A DNA stretch of 64,000 nucleotides. Origin: Quillaja saponaria (Eukaryota; Streptophyta; Magnoliopsida; Fabales; Quillajaceae). Position numbers and translations under genes: made by a program. This document shows, one piece after another, positions 34,643-48,700 of the stretch (position 1 is the first letter of the stretch; each line of letters opens with the position of its first letter). The DNA is taken from contig CM055614.1 in NCBI GenBank assembly GCA_029379385.1, positions 496,001 through 560,000 of the forward strand, in the 5' to 3' direction. The notes under the pieces were generated by a model that searched no databases, was not told where the DNA came from, and was given only the letters and a program-made list of their open reading frames with translations.

Positions 34643-37228
34643 CTTCTTTTATTATATGCACCATTTAGAGCCATATTATTTTGTTTATTAAAAAGAAGAA
34701 CAATAAATAGAAAAGCATTTTGTTATAGTAAACCATGAGAAAAATAAAAACAAATGGATGGGACGAAATAAAAGGGGAAAATTCAATGTCATTAGATAAT
34801 TGAAGGATGTATTATTAAATTATTATTTATTAAGAACAAGGAGCCAATTCTATTATATTCATTTTTTTAAAAAATAATTAAAACTGATATCATCCACCAC
34901 CTATGCAGCCAAATAGGATAACATTGTATTTATGATAAAAATCACATATTTAAATTTATAAAGCCATCATTACTCATAATTAAAACAGTTATTTTGAAAT
35001 TTTCTAACTATTCGGTATTTCTTATTTCTAATTATAAAACCCGTGCTCGCATCATATGCATGTGGTACGGGCACCACATAAGACAAGAAAGAGGTAAGTG
35101 AAGTTTCACAATACGTTTATATTGCTTGATGACTATTACATACATATATTAATATCTTGTATTAATTAAATGTAATAAAATCAGTCAAAGATTAACTGAT
35201 TTTCGAAAAAGTCTGCGCATGCCTTTCAAATATTAATTAATATTCATTTCTCGTGCTAATATAATTAGTTCTTATTGTGTTACTAACCAATATCATATTA
35301 ACTCACGCTCGATACTTTTGCAGTGTATTAGACACTCAACTATAAGAGCTGATGCAGTTTTGCCACAATGTGATTATGCTAATTAATTTATTCAATTTTT
35401 CTTAAATATTGTAATTATTAATTAGACAAAGCATGTGCTTGTTTTTATTTTTAATATTCCTTTTATCTATATATCTCCCCTGTCCTTAATTGAACATAAA
35501 TTATCATTGACCCTTGAGAATAATAACAATAACAAAAATGCTTCTAGAATTACCACGTTTCTCTTGTGAGAGTAAAGGCAGAGAAACTCAATTATTTTGC
35601 AATTTACAAATAAAGAATATCACTCGTCCACTACTCAGATATTGTCATTTGTTGCTGACTCCCTCAGTCCCTCTGGCATCTACATTAATTTTTTCTTTTT
35701 GTTTCCTACACTACTCCTTTGAAAAAGATGAAGAGGATGAGGATGGAGGTAAGTTAAATGATTTTTATAATTAACACATCAAAATTTTGATATTATCCAA
35801 GTTATAATCCATAAATAAATATTAAATTTATTAAAAGATGTTTAAAACCGAATATATGACAATCTATTTTTATTAATTAAACATATTACAAAAAAATGTT
35901 GATGAATATTTAATTCAATTGGTTAATACAAAAATATTGTGACCCAAAAAAATTTAGGTTTAATTCCCACCATCAATTGATGTGTGTGATTAATTTTTTT
36001 TTATTTTTTATTAGAGTTATTTGACCACTTTATGTGTGGATTTAAAAATACAATTTTATTAAATTGAAAAAACCCCCGTTTTATTGTGATAGTGAATAAT
36101 ATCTCTAAAAAATCATATAAAATGTCATTATTGATCTAATTATAATTTATTTTTTTTAACTATAACACCTGCCATTTTAATTTTTTAACTAACACATAGT
36201 GATACCATTAAAAAAAATTTATTATATCTTGTAAACCATTAGACCGCAAGACAAATGGTTTTTGTATTAGAAGAAATTACCAGATTAAAAATAAAAATTA
36301 CTTTAAGGAGTTAATACGAGGTTAAGAATGTATATTTTATTTTTTAACGTTTTGTATTCGAATCCTTAGAATGTGTACATGCCATCTATGATATTCACTT
36401 ATGAAGGTATATAGAGTGGTCTTGTAAGGTATAGATGTAAGTTTTTTCAAAGAGTGTTCTCGTTAGGAGTACTTAATTATTAAATGCATTAGTTATTGAA
36501 ATTTAAAAAATTAAAAATTTATCACATATATTTTAAGATAAATTTTACTTTGCTCACATGTGATATTTTTTGTATTAGTTAACCCATATATAGTTGTAAC
36601 AATTATGTTATTATCCACTTCTCTCTATTTAATATATATTTTTAGAAAAATTAATTCAAACTTTTGAAAAATAACTTAAAATAATCAGACTAATGTAGCA
36701 TAAAATTACATTGGTCAAAAAATAAATAAATCAAGAAATTGTCTTCAACCTCTTTTTATTTTATTATTTCCTTAACCCAACAGCTAGTTTTCATCTAAAA
36801 GTAGATTACAATACTCATGCTTAGTTAGATTTGGAAGTAATTAGTGTTTTATTTTTCCACGTTTTCTATTTACTTGTTGAATAATAAACATTGTGTACTA
36901 AATTCAATTAATTACTAATATTTCGATAAACTAATTACAAGGTTAATGAAATATAAATAGGAAAATTGATTTGAAGACAAATTCAACTTTCTTGAATTAT
37001 TGATTTAGGGTTAATTGAAGCTAATGTGATTTAATTTCAAGAAAAAATAAATTATATAAAGAAAAGTGAATTATAAGATAACTGTTGTAACTATAATCTA
37101 TAGGTAGGTTGAGTGACACAAAAAAATAACACATGTAGACAAAGTGATTTTAACTCATACCTCATAAAGACAAAGTGATATTTGCCCTCATAATATTTTA
37201 TTACACTAAAATAATCATCACTCACCCT
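34643..37228. other. Intergenic, very AT-rich
   Basis: No gene, RNA gene or clear repeat is recognisable. It consists of long AT-rich sequence with homopolymer runs and lies between the CACTA element and the MGL promoter. A small ORF at 35514-35774 has no family features. Confidence 0.5.
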
Positions 37229-37236
37229 ATATATAT
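37229..37236 (+). promoter_or_regulatory. TATA box of MGL
   Basis: TATATATA in the context CACCCTATATATATTTAG, about 120 bases upstream of the MGL ATG, followed by a C/T-rich leader (ccatccccgcccatctctc and ctaccctctctct) typical of plant 5' UTRs. Confidence 0.6.
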
Positions 37237-37357
37237 TTAGCAAAGCCTCTCATTCATTCACCCATCCCCGCCCATCTCTCTTAATATCCCCTTAATTCCC
37301 ATTATCTCCCTTGATCGCTCACCATCTACCCTCTCTCTAATTTGTGGCTCCACCACA

Positions 37358-39224
37358 ATGGCTGAAAGCAGAAGCTTTGTGTTATCTACCAAGAAGCGAA
37401 GTGGGACCGCCGATCATATAGACGGTGGCGATCATGTGGTGACCAAGAAATCGATGGTATCATCAACAGCCTGGGACGTGAACCCGGAGGCGGCATTAGC
37501 TGCTTCCCGACATGAATTCGGCGAGCACGGAGGGGTCAACATGTCCATCGAGGCATCCGCCACCTTCACGGTCATGGAACCCGAGACCATGCGTCGCATG
37601 TTTGGCGGAGAGCTTGGCCCCGACCGTGACTTCTTCATCTACAGCCGTCACTTCAACCCGACGGTATTGAATCTGAGCCGTCAGATGGCAGCCTTAGAAG
37701 GCACCGAGGCAGCTTACTGCACGGCCAGCGGTATGTCCGCAATTTCGTCAGTCTTGTTGCAGCTGTGCAGCAGCGGTGGACATCATGTGGTTGCTTCGAG
37801 AACCCTTTACGGTGGGACCCATGCACTTTTGACTCACTTCTTGCCCAGGTGTTGCAACATAACGACGACGTTCGTGGACATAAACGATCTGGACACGGTG
37901 AGGGACGCGATCAAGGAAGGGGAGACCAAGGTGCTGTACTTTGAGTCCGTCTCTAATCCAACTCTGACGGTGGCTAATATCCCTGAGCTTAGCAGGGTGG
38001 CCCACAAAAAGGGCGTGACGGTAGTGGTGGACAACACCTTCGCACCCATGGTGCTGTCTCCTGTTCGTCTTGGTGCGGACGTCGTGGTTCATAGTATATC
38101 CAAGTTCATCAGCGGTGGGGCCGACATCATTGCGGGTATGTTTGTCGTTTTCTTTCTCCCTCTATTGTTCCATCGTAATCGTATGTACGTGTCTCTTTGT
38201 TTTCCATCCAATAAATAAAAACCACCCTTGATGATCGATCGGTTGTACACCCACGATGCTCCTATGCTTTTCACGTGAATCATCTTTGTCTTTCCTAAGA
38301 AAGAAGTTTATGTAATTAATTCTATCTATTAACGTTACGTTCCCCAAGAGAGAAGGTTGTTTGTTTTCCGTTTTTGTAAAACTTGATTAATTACTTAATT
38401 TCTTGTTTGTTTGTTTTTCTAATATGTTGTAGATCTCATGATGGAAAGATGCTGATGGCTAAATATATAGAACAAAATTAGTTAATTTCAGGCTTCAGCT
38501 ACTCTTAATTCATTTATGTATATATACATGTGGGGGTGTTTTAGACTTTGAATTAATTCTAGCTGTGTTGTTAATTCTTTAATTTAATTGATATATATAT
38601 ATATTAGGAAGATATTTAATTTAGAATAAATTATCATGACAATTGTTGTCAGGGGCGATTTGTGGGTCTGCAAGCCTAGTGAATTCCATGATGGACCTTC
38701 ATCAAGGGGCCCTAATGCTTCTGGGTCCTACCATGAACCCAAAGGTTGCATTTGAACTGTCGGAGAGAATTCCTCATTTGGGTCTGAGAATGAAGGAGCA
38801 CAGCCGCCGAGCGCTGGCTTTTGCAAACGGGCTTAAGAAAATGGGGCTGACGGTGATTTACCCAGGTCTGGAAGATCACCCACAACACGACCTTTTGAAA
38901 TCCATTGGCAACAAGGATTACGGGTGTGGTGGACTCGTGTGCGTTGATATGGAAACCGAGGAAAGGGCGAATCGTTTCATGAACCACTTACAGAACTACA
39001 CCCAATTTGGTTACATGGCAGTGAGCTTGGGTTACTATGAGACCCTTATGTCATGCTCTGGTAGTAGCACAAGCAGTGAGATGAATGCTGAGGAGAAGGA
39101 ACTTGCTGGCATATCACCAGGTCTGGTGAGAATTTCAGTGGGATATATTGGGACACTAGAGCAGAAATGGAATCAGCTGGAAAAGGCACTTAATAGAATG
39201 CAGGATCATGGATTATTCTCTTAA
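37358..39224 (+). CDS. MGL: Methionine gamma-lyase
   Basis: Two exons (37358-38135 and 38653-39224) join in phase to 449 aa; Arabidopsis MGL (At1g64660) is about the same length. The enzyme is a PLP-dependent member of the Cys/Met metabolism family that splits methionine into methanethiol, 2-oxobutyrate and ammonia, in the cytosol. Visible motifs: IYSRHFNPTVLNLSRQMAAL (residues 94-113), the cofactor-stacking Tyr in LYGGTHALL (Tyr151), VVVDNTFAPM with Asp225, and the Schiff-base lysine in VVHSISKFISGGADI (Lys249). The C-terminal domain carries RISVGYIGTLEQKWNQLEKA. There is no transit peptide. The single intron is 517 bp. The coding DNA is clearly more GC-rich than its surroundings in exon 1. 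It is convergent with BDG, 3.7 kb away. Confidence 0.95.
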
Positions 39225-40413
39225 TATATAAAACTGAATTTGAAAACTATATACTAATACTAATAGTGTAGAGTAGTAATTAATTACTTATAGTTGTTTC
39301 TGCACAGTGATTTGCATCCATCTATGCATAATGCCATTTGTTGGTTTTGTATATTTTTTGTTATGCTTTTGTTTTCTTTGAATGTATTGTAGTAACTGCA
39401 GAATTAATAAATGCCATTTGTTGGTTTTATATATTAATTTGATATCAAGCAATTGGCAGTTTGAAGAACAAAAAAACGTTACAAAACTGAAAAAAGGTAA
39501 ACTACGCTACTCAAGTGGACCTATGCATAAACAAATCTACATACGTAGCGACTCTCAATTATATAATCCCGCCGAGAAGTATCAAGACTTTGGACCTGGC
39601 ATAATGCAGTCTGGGAGTCCTATCAGGTTTTGTGCAATTAAGAAAGGGTTGGGCTATGTATAGGACTTCAATTGTTTAAGTGCACAGTAGATGCAGATCT
39701 CATGTCCCATTTTATTGTCCCCTTCCCTTCCCTGTCCCACCAACAGAAATTTTAACTCTTTTCATCAAACTTCAAATTAAATATTAGTAGCTCCGGTAGC
39801 TGTCTCATGGTTCACCACTTCCTGGAGTCCAATTCTGGAATACCCAAACCTTCAGCAATTTCGATCTGTCGGTTGACATCCCAACCCCAAAAGACATGGG
39901 ATGTCTTGGGCCTCCTTACATCAGTTGAACTTAATGCTTGTCTCCAGCCATATTTCTGTTGCAGGTTAATGTGTAAGGAAAAGGATTAAGTCTCGCCATG
40001 GTGTTCAGAAGTGTTTCATCATGAATATATATTAATTTTGATTTTTAATCCTATGTTATTGCATTACAAAAAAGAATTCCACTCTTAATTCCTCAATACT
40101 CCAAAGATTGATCTTTCACTGTTTTTGAAAATTTCTGAATCTTTGTCACGACGGGTAAGACGGAAGACAAAGCCATAGGCATAGACTAAAAGACGCTCAA
40201 CAGTTAAATATTGGAGATACTGCAAGGATCCAGGTCGATGTGATTCCTCTAACACTATTTTCATGCCAAATGATTTATTCATCATTGGGCATTGATTTCC
40301 TGACCCATCAATTCAATCTAAATGAAGCTCTGGCCTTTCAAGGTGGTTCCTAGAAGAGATTTTGTTCATGGTGTTAATCAATATGAGAAAGGTAGCAGAG
40401 CCTCTGCAAGGCT

Positions 40414-40520
40414 CTTTTGGGTTACTGTCTCTGCTCATTTCAACATTCTCAGAGGCAGGCTACTAAGGATGCAGGGGCAATTGCCGGTTTGAATGTGTTA
40501 CAAATTATCAAAGAGCCTAC
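40414..40520 (+). pseudogene. HSP70/BiP fragment, frameshifted
   Basis: The bases read V-T-V-S-A-H-F-N in one frame and then, after a one-base loss, [25 protein letters not shown] in the next. The HSP70 ATPase domain has [19 protein letters not shown] at this place. The similarity fades after EPT. Only about 35 codons are recognisable, without exons around them. It is a dead fragment, probably a partial retrocopy or transposon-captured piece. Confidence 0.75.
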
Positions 40521-41654
40521 TATTCCAGTTTTTCTGCTATGGCTTATAGGTACAGAGAAGAAGGCTTCAAGAACAAGTGACCAGAACGTGCTTACATTTC
40601 ACAAAGCACTCTGTGATGGAAAGAGTTGAAAATGAAGACTCTGTTTCTTAGAGGAAGGGGTGGAGAGAGAGAGAGTTGGGAAAGACTACGAAAGAACTTT
40701 TTACTTTTCAGAAAGAATGGGACCAATTTTCGTATACTTAACATTTCAAGCCTTGAGCAATGGGATAGAAATTAAATTAGTAATAGTAGTAGTAATAATA
40801 AGGTAGCGAACGTTAGTGGATATTCACAATTCTCACACACAGCTGGCCAAAATTGTTCACCAACCACACATACTAAACGAGTATCACAATTCACAACCAT
40901 GCCAATGGCGTGTAAACAACAACCGGTGCGGCCGGCAGGTAGCAATTGCAAATTTTTTAATGCCAAGGCGATGATTTTGAAATACATGGCAATTAGGCAC
41001 ACTTTAAATATTAGATTGATAGATTGGTGAGTGGATATTTAATAGTGCATTAAGACTTCTGATTCTCTTGTCGGTAAACCAAGATTGGAAAAAACGAAGA
41101 CGTACATACAGCATCATATATTTAAGGGGCCATGAGTTATTATTCCATCCCAACTCCAAACTGCATAGAACTTTTTTAACAAAATAAACCATGTATTATT
41201 ACAATATTATAAGGTAATAAAGATATATAATTCCCTCTTATAAATAAAGGTGTTTGGTTTATATTAAATATATAGGATCTGTTAATTGCAACAGTCTGGC
41301 TGGCCACTGTGCAGGCGTTAATAGGTTTCACGTTATTACTGGTAAAATTCAAACTGGCTCAACAAGATTCAGTATTACTGTTTAGTATATACCAAAATTT
41401 ATTATAAGCTTAAACATCAATAATATATACCAAAAAGGAATTAAATACTTAACTCTTATCAAAATTAATATATTGTTTAATGACGGAGGGTGGGAGAATT
41501 AATTTGAGATGCCATACACAGATCTACAAATTGAACAAGAAAGCCATATACGCCGCTATCTCAGGTATTGTTTAAACAGTCGCTCAACTGCCCACCCATT
41601 TCAAGTCGGACAATAAATGTAGTAATTCTTTTACTTAGTTTCATAATTCATTCA

Positions 41655-42536
41655 GGCTATTTTGGTATATGAAAATAGTTATTCCATTGCATTACTGATT
41701 CTTTGAAATAAATATTTTTTTCGCTTAGCATGTTTTTAAATTCATAATACTCATTCAATTTCGGTTATTTTATTTTATAAAAATAAAAATTTTTAAACCT
41801 ATCTACGAGAGTGAGATTACTCATTCCTAAATAAATAAAAAATATTGAATATTAATAAAATAATATTATTATTCATAAATAAAAAAATATTTATTATTTA
41901 ATTTAGTCAAATAACAAAAATACCTTTATATCACATTAAAAAAATATAAAATCATATCAAATAAAAAAATAAAAATTTTGTATATAAAAATAATAATAAA
42001 TCAATTCATTGTAGTGAAATGACAAAAATATCCTTCATATCATTGTAAATAATATAATTATAAATAATTAATTAATGTTAAATAAATAAATTAGTTAAGT
42101 AATTTTAAATTAAAATATTAATAAATAAGAAATAATAAAATAAATATAATTAATAATAAAATAATTATAAGTAATAATAAATAAATAATATAATTTTTTT
42201 AAAATTAATTAAAAAATTAAGAAATATATATATATTTCATAAATTATGTTTAATTTTTACTACTTTATCTATAGAGTGATATTTTTGTTATTTTAAAATA
42301 ATATAATTTTTATTACTTAATCTATAGAAGGATATTTTTGTCATTTTATCATAACTTTAATATTATTTCATATTTAAAAACTGCATAGAAAATTAATAAA
42401 TATAATGAAATGATTATTTCTCACTCAGCTACCAAACAATAGAATGAAATAATCATTTCATTTTATCTGCATTCCATTCCCATTCTCTTTTATATTCCAA
42501 TTTCGTAAAAATTATTCATGCATACCAAATCAACTC
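41655..42536. mobile_element. Possible MITE with imperfect inverted ends
   Basis: The left end GGCTATTTTGGTATATGAAA resembles the reverse complement of the right end (GAGTTGATTTGGTATGCATG). 'ttttggtat...gaaaatag' and 'ggaatggaatg' type ends are common in plant MITEs. The interior is extremely AT-rich (atataattaataataaa and similar) and non-coding. No target duplication was identified, so the limits are tentative. Confidence 0.4.
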
Positions 42537-42954
42537 TTAGTCTTTATTTTTCTAATTTATTATAATAATGTTAATTGGTGAAGATCAAGATTTAATTAAG
42601 ATAATTTTAATAATTAAATGGATCTAATTACAACAAATTAAAAGATAGGGATTAGGGTGAATTTTGAGTCTAGGTAAGGGGATCGAAAGTATAAAAAAGG
42701 CTATAGAGAGAGAAATAAATAGTAATTCTCTTTTCTAATTCTCAAAAATACAATATGGGATACATATAAATAATTTCACATGGTGGGATAGATAATTAAC
42801 TCAGGAAATTGAAACTTCAATTTAGAGGGAAAGAAGACCTGCCATTTATGCAAGCATGCAATTTGTCTAGACATGATCCGGTGTTTATATGGAGTTTCAT
42901 AATATTAATTTGGCTGGCAACAAATAATTAAAAGCTTAATTATATATAAAATTT

Positions 42955-45730
42955 CTAACTGGAATTTGTAGAGTTGCTCCAAATCTCCTCCAGCTCTCTT
43001 GCAAAAGCTTTCTGTCTACCAACAACAATGGTTATGTGATCTTTGTTTTCGATGACCTTGACATGGGCACGAGGGATTCTTTTTTGGACATTATAACTGC
43101 ACTCAACAGGGATGAGCTCGTCGTCTTTGCCATGGAATATGGTAACACTGCAATTCAGGTATTCTCTTACTGTGTCCAAATATCCTTCAAGTTTCCCAGC
43201 AGTGCCACAAATAATGTTGTGTAGAGTATGCCAGGCTGCGTTATGAGTGTGGCAGAAGAACCCCTCAAGCAAGAATGTCCTCACCCTGTACATTTTCGTG
43301 AACGTTTAATGATAATAAACCAAGAAAGCATTCTTACCAAAAACAAACCAAGCAAGCATTAATGCAGTGTCAGGGATATATACGATGGTAGATACAGGTC
43401 TTCGTCAAACAAACATATATAATATATAGTACAATATTATATGTTAATCAACTGCCCTAGCTATAGTTATCGGAGTAAAGGGTATAAATCATGGCATAAT
43501 AAATGAAGGACCTAACATTAATTCTACTGTATTGCATAGTACTACTACTACAATACAAAGCAATAGTCATCCGTCTCCATCTACTTCCTGCTCCAACTCT
43601 GAGCAACATTTGACCCAAACTCCCCCATGCAGTGGGGAAGAATCTTACAATATTGTAAATTAATTCACTTTTGACAAGTTTTGTTCAATAAGTCAAACAA
43701 ACTTTGTGAACTCTTTCTTACTAGTACTACACAAAAATTAAACCTTTCTGTTGATTAAAAAATAAAAATAAATTTTAGACAATACAATTTTATTTTTTAT
43801 TTTATTTTTAAAAAAAATTTCCTTCTAGAAAATTATTTAGGGAAAAAGAAAAAGGCTTTTAGTAAAACTAAATATTTATGTTCGCCCTCCAATTAGTCAC
43901 TGACGCCTTCAATCTAGTTCAGGCACTCGGGTTCCAGGGGGGCATTAAAAGATAATTGGCCCACGTCTAAATAGTAAATACGAATGCTCTGACTAATTAT
44001 TCTGTTCGGGTAAAAGTAAAACTGGGACTTTATTATTATTTTCATGAAAAATCATTCCCTATTTCCCAATTTGTTTTGAAAAAAATAAATAAACAATGAA
44101 GAAAACAAATTTCCCTTACTGTTTTTATTATTCCATTAACTTTAGATGAAAATTAGAAAGGATTAAAAAGTACACCGCACCGCACCAACGTCCAACGATT
44201 GAGAAAAGGATTTAATGTAATGCACAATTGCACTGCGTGGTTGGGTGGGTTGACACTTGTTGAGAGTGGAAGAGAAATAAGGGAAAGTGGTAGGATTGAC
44301 CGACTTGAGATGAGGTTGTCTGTTTCATTCAGTTGAACAAACATAAGAAAACATGGTTGTATGTGTAACATTTACCTGTTTCGAGTCACAAGTTTGGTAA
44401 GAAATTCCCACAAACGGTGGTTCTTGCAAATAAGCAAGCAAATTGTCCGACTTATGTGCTCGTACCAGCACGCTAGAGACGCTCCAAAAGCAATCGGCGG
44501 CCACACGCGCCTCGGAGCTATCCTTCTCATCACATATTGTGTGGCTTGTTCACCCTTTGGGACTGGATAATAAGGCTGTCACAGGTGACAGCATAATGAA
44601 TAATTAAAATTAATAAAATAAAAAATAAAAAATAATTACAGAAGAAGATACAGATCTAAGTACTCACTGGTGCAAGCAGGGTGAGAGACTTGACAGATTG
44701 AGGGTGTTTGACAGCAAGGGCCAGAGCCACAATGCATCCTAAAGAATGAGCCACAATGTGGAAATTAGATTTAACCTTGTGTGCTTCCAGCACGGACCGT
44801 TCGATCATGTCCAAATGCTCTCTCAAGGTGTAGAGAGAATCGGCTGGTTTAGGACTCCTCCCAAATCCAAGCAAATCAACCGCAAACAACCGATAACTTG
44901 ATTTGGCTTCCCTTGAAAAATTTGGAAACAAAGTTTCCGTCCAAAAAGAGGATGAGGAAATGAACCCATGAATGAATATAACATCTTCCCGTGCTGCTTT
45001 ATCTGATATATAGAAAATAATTGATTGATATGTAAATGTTATTTTTGAAAATTAACAAGACCATTCCTATCTATATTAATTGTAATTGTACGTACGTACC
45101 TCTGGAGCCGGAGCCGGAGCCGGAGCCGGGGCCCGGGCCGGGGGCTTCAGCACGAACAAACAGAGTCCCTTTTCCATTAGTACATGTTGAAGAGACCCAA
45201 CTTGTGCATAGTTGGCAATCGCAGTCGGACCATCTTGGAATGGGACGCAATTGTTGCCTTCCGATCTTTCCTTGAAGCATTTCCACAATGGTGGAGTTAA
45301 TTGTGAAGGTGGAAGTGCGGACGGTGTTGGAGGCTTTACTAGTCTTGATCATCTTCTCGCCATTGAGATAATTACCGTCCAACTTAAGCCTTTTCAACTC
45401 ACTCACTGTTAACTTGGAGACCTCGGAGAGCAAAGAAGGACGAGAATATAGGGTGTCCGAAATGTCCTCCAAATGTAACTTACTGGAACTAAGGCAAACA
45501 ATCTTGGATTCCCCTTGCTCTGAAACCAAGATCTTTCCACTGTTTGTTATGGCTTCTTTTCCGGAAGAACAATAGCAGGGCTTCCAATCTGCTTCCACGA
45601 ACAAATCCACAACTTTGTAAAGAAAACACAGCAGAAAATCAAGGAGGTCTAGAATTGAGAAGGCAATGAAGCTCACTGCCTCGTTTATAACTCTGCCACT
45701 TTGTGTTAGAACCGATCTGGTTTTGCCCAT
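42955..45730 (-). CDS. BDG: BODYGUARD-family alpha/beta hydrolase
   Basis: Four exons (45100-45730, 44668-45002, 44376-44575, 42955-43285) join in phase to 498 aa; Arabidopsis BDG1 (At1g64670) is about 469. BODYGUARD proteins are epidermal, extracellular or secretory-pathway hydrolases needed for normal cuticle and cutin. The N-terminus has a hydrophobic segment (AVSFIAFSILDLLDFLLCFL), a likely signal anchor. The hydrolase fold follows: VIFIHGFISSSSFW (oxyanion HG), LFAVDLLGFGRSPKP, nucleophile in IVAHSLGCIVALAL (Ser297), Asp in IFHGKDDELIP and His in IENKDHITIVVG. Exon 3 gives RRVWPPIAFGASLACWYEHI, a family hallmark. The first 11 codons from an alternative ATG at 45763 are less likely. A Gly/Pro/Ser linker encoded by GGCTCC repeats ends exon 1 and may account for part of the extra length. 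Confidence 0.95.
45105..45146 (-). repeat. GC-rich hexanucleotide repeat in BDG exon 1
   Basis: On the coding strand GGCCCGGGCCCC is followed by four GGCTCC-type hexamers just before the donor site. It encodes Gly-Pro-Gly-Pro then (Ser-Gly)n. It is in frame and is the most GC-rich spot in the region. Confidence 0.85.
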
Positions 45731-48700
45731 TTCAAAACCACTAACCAAGCCACGATATATCAACTAGTATAGCTAGCTGTAGGTTTGTGCCTTCAGCAAT
45801 GAGCAATGAGAGAGAAATAAAGAGCTGGCAAGTGGCAATTCAAGGCAGAGAAAGGAAAGAGAGAATATCACAATGAAAATGTGAGGGCACCCATATATAT
45901 GACTTTATTAATAATAAGAGTACTACAATACATATGCATAGGAAGAATCGATGGCTCAACGGAATTGGCTCCCCCCTCCCTTTGTTTCTCTTAAAATGCA
46001 AATCCTATGTATGTTGTACCCAAAAAATGGAAATTTTGCAATATAGAAATACGGGTCTTGGATATCTTTTTGGTACTAATCTTGCACAAGGATAGTAGTG
46101 ATGGAAAGAGATTTTCCACCGTGAGCAGCAAGCTTCTTGACCCCTCGGACTAATTCCCTTCCCCCCTTGAAAGATGTTTCATTTGATGATGAAAGCGTGT
46201 GGAATTGTTTCTCTCAATAGTAGGAGCACTACTTAATAGGCAGAGTGTATAAGAGAGAGAGAGAGAGAGAGAGATTTGACACGCATAGCAAATAAATGAA
46301 TTCATTGTTCATTTAACACCCTTTGTTGGCCTAGGAGAAAAATGTAGTTGGTAGTTGAACCCACCTTAGTGAAGAAATTAAAAACAATTTCCCCTATGTT
46401 AATTATTAATATCGTTTGTGCCAACATGTTGTTAATAACTTTTCAGCTTCTTCACTAATTAATATTTATTATTAACAATCATATATAAATATAATAACCT
46501 TTCGTATGAGTCAATTAATTATATATCAATTCTGATAAATAATTAATATATTGATATTAATGATACATTACATTAATAAAGTATTTTTCTAACATGTGTC
46601 ATAAATGTACATAATATTAAGAAATTGAAACTTCCTAAGAATAATAATTTATATATTGAATATTACTAAAATCATGTTCAATTATCGTAATTAATACTAT
46701 AATTCATTTATTTATAAAATTGTAAGACACCTGTTAAAAAAACTTTTAAATAAATAATCTTTTTCACCAATAAAGGACTTGTTACTAGTAATATTAGAAA
46801 TTTATTTTGAAGGCTCAAATTAGTGTACTCGTTCACCTGATCTTAATTAATTCCAAAACTTAGGACCAAAGAACGGATGCCTTTAATTTTCCACATTCAC
46901 CACTTGGTTACAAGTCATCCACTATATTAATTGTTGGGAAATAACCTAACTCATCAATGTAAGAATTACTTGATCCAAAATGAGAAGCTAGGTCTCTCCA
47001 AACCTCTAAAATTTAATGCAGGCTACCTTAGCCACATGACCCCCATCACCCGATCCTCTTAGTTGCCAACCCTTACCACCGTCCCAAACCTTGTCGATGT
47101 TCAATTTTCAAACACCTTTTTTTTTTTTATCTAAGTTATACTCCATAATTTAGGGGGTTGGGGACTTGGGGGATGGGAAGGAAAGGAAATATGAAAACGA
47201 TGGGTGAAAGATGAAATCTTTGTTTAGGAACCATATATAAGACCATGCACGTTACATAAGTATGTATGGATTAAATCATGCATGTGGTTTTCATCAACAT
47301 TTAGTTTGCTTCACTAATTTGGCATGAGATTTTCTTTCTGATATGGTCATGGCGTAGAAGCATCGATTTAATTACAAATAATCAATAGAAGCATATAATT
47401 AATTAATTAATTGGGTGAGCAAAAAGAAGGATCTAAGTACAACTATCATTTAGCCAAAGAATGAAACAACAACTCGCATGTGGTGGCATATGATCCTACT
47501 GCTCTTATTTTGACAATAATTCCCTCAGTTACGTCAATATATAATTAAGGGCGCCGTTTAATTAAGTGTGCCGGAAGGAAAGCAAATGTGGAATTAATGA
47601 TGTTGGCCGATCGAGATTAATTAAGAATTATACTCAGTAGCCTTCAATTTGTGTTACCCAATTAACTAACTTTCTTTTATACACTGCAGATGCCAAATAC
47701 TGTTCCTAGAACATTGACTAACGAAAAAAGAACTAAAAAAACTTTCAAAAAAATTTCGAGTCTTCTTGACTTTAGTCTAAAAGTAGTGGTAAATCTACGT
47801 TAGCACAAATGATTATACCTCATCTCAAAAAAATCCTAAACTTCGGCTCTAATATAAGTGAGATGAGGGTTCTCCAAATAAAAGGTGGTGGTGGCAATAA
47901 TGATGTGAGTATAATATTTTATGTCGAATTGATAGAGGATACTATACTTACTATTTTTTTTTTTTTTTTTTAAATTAATATTCCTATATCTTTGCTATGA
48001 TTTCTTTTGAATCAGAATTAGATATTATTTTTCGTACTAGAACTGTGACCAATTTTAATATATTCCATCCTCATCGTAATAATTAAGGTGGCAAATCAAA
48101 AAATAAAAATAAATAACAACATTAATTTACTATGTATAGTGAATTGTGATAATGTTGTTTCCCTTTTATTTTAGCGGAATAACATCAATTTTAGAGAGCA
48201 CGATGGTTGTCAAATATTATAATAAAAGAAGGATCGTGGTCATGTTAAAAGTCTGAATCTCACACACCACCACTTGAAGTCAAATAATGGTCTATTATAA
48301 GTAGGATATATTAGATCTGCTATTTTCATCATATCATGCATCAATTTTGAAAATTTCTGAAATAAGAAGGAATGAGGTCATTCTAAGTGTTACAACAAAA
48401 AGTACTTAATGGTGGTAGCCTCATTTATTTAATTTACAGACTAGAGATATAATTTTATTTTTTTGGTAAAACAGATAAGAGATATAATTAATTGGAAATG
48501 AAAGTGAAAATGAAAAACTAGCCAGCTAGCTTAAGAGGAATAGAGAGAAATACACAATGCAGTTAATAAATGATGAGGCTAAGGCCCATATATATTTGCA
48601 GGTAAGTACGTAATGGATGATGGACTTAATCCTAGCTAGTGACCCTTTCAAAGATTTTCGTTACCAGCTTTGGGAGGCCATGCGAACTGTGCTTCTTTAG

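Larger units (their letters stand above)
39225..42954. other. Intergenic between convergent MGL and BDG
   Basis: About 3.7 kb. The left part should hold the MGL 3' UTR; a short phrase, ATGCCATTTGTTGGTTTT, occurs twice (about 39329 and 39411). It also contains the HSP70 fragment near 40414-40520 and a possible MITE at 41655-42536. No intact gene is visible. Confidence 0.5.

Noticed and set aside
34164..34668. Several overlapping ORFs rich in Trp-Ser-Val-Ile-Thr-Asp
   Set aside because: They are translations of the ACCGACCAAC subterminal repeats of the CACTA element on both strands.
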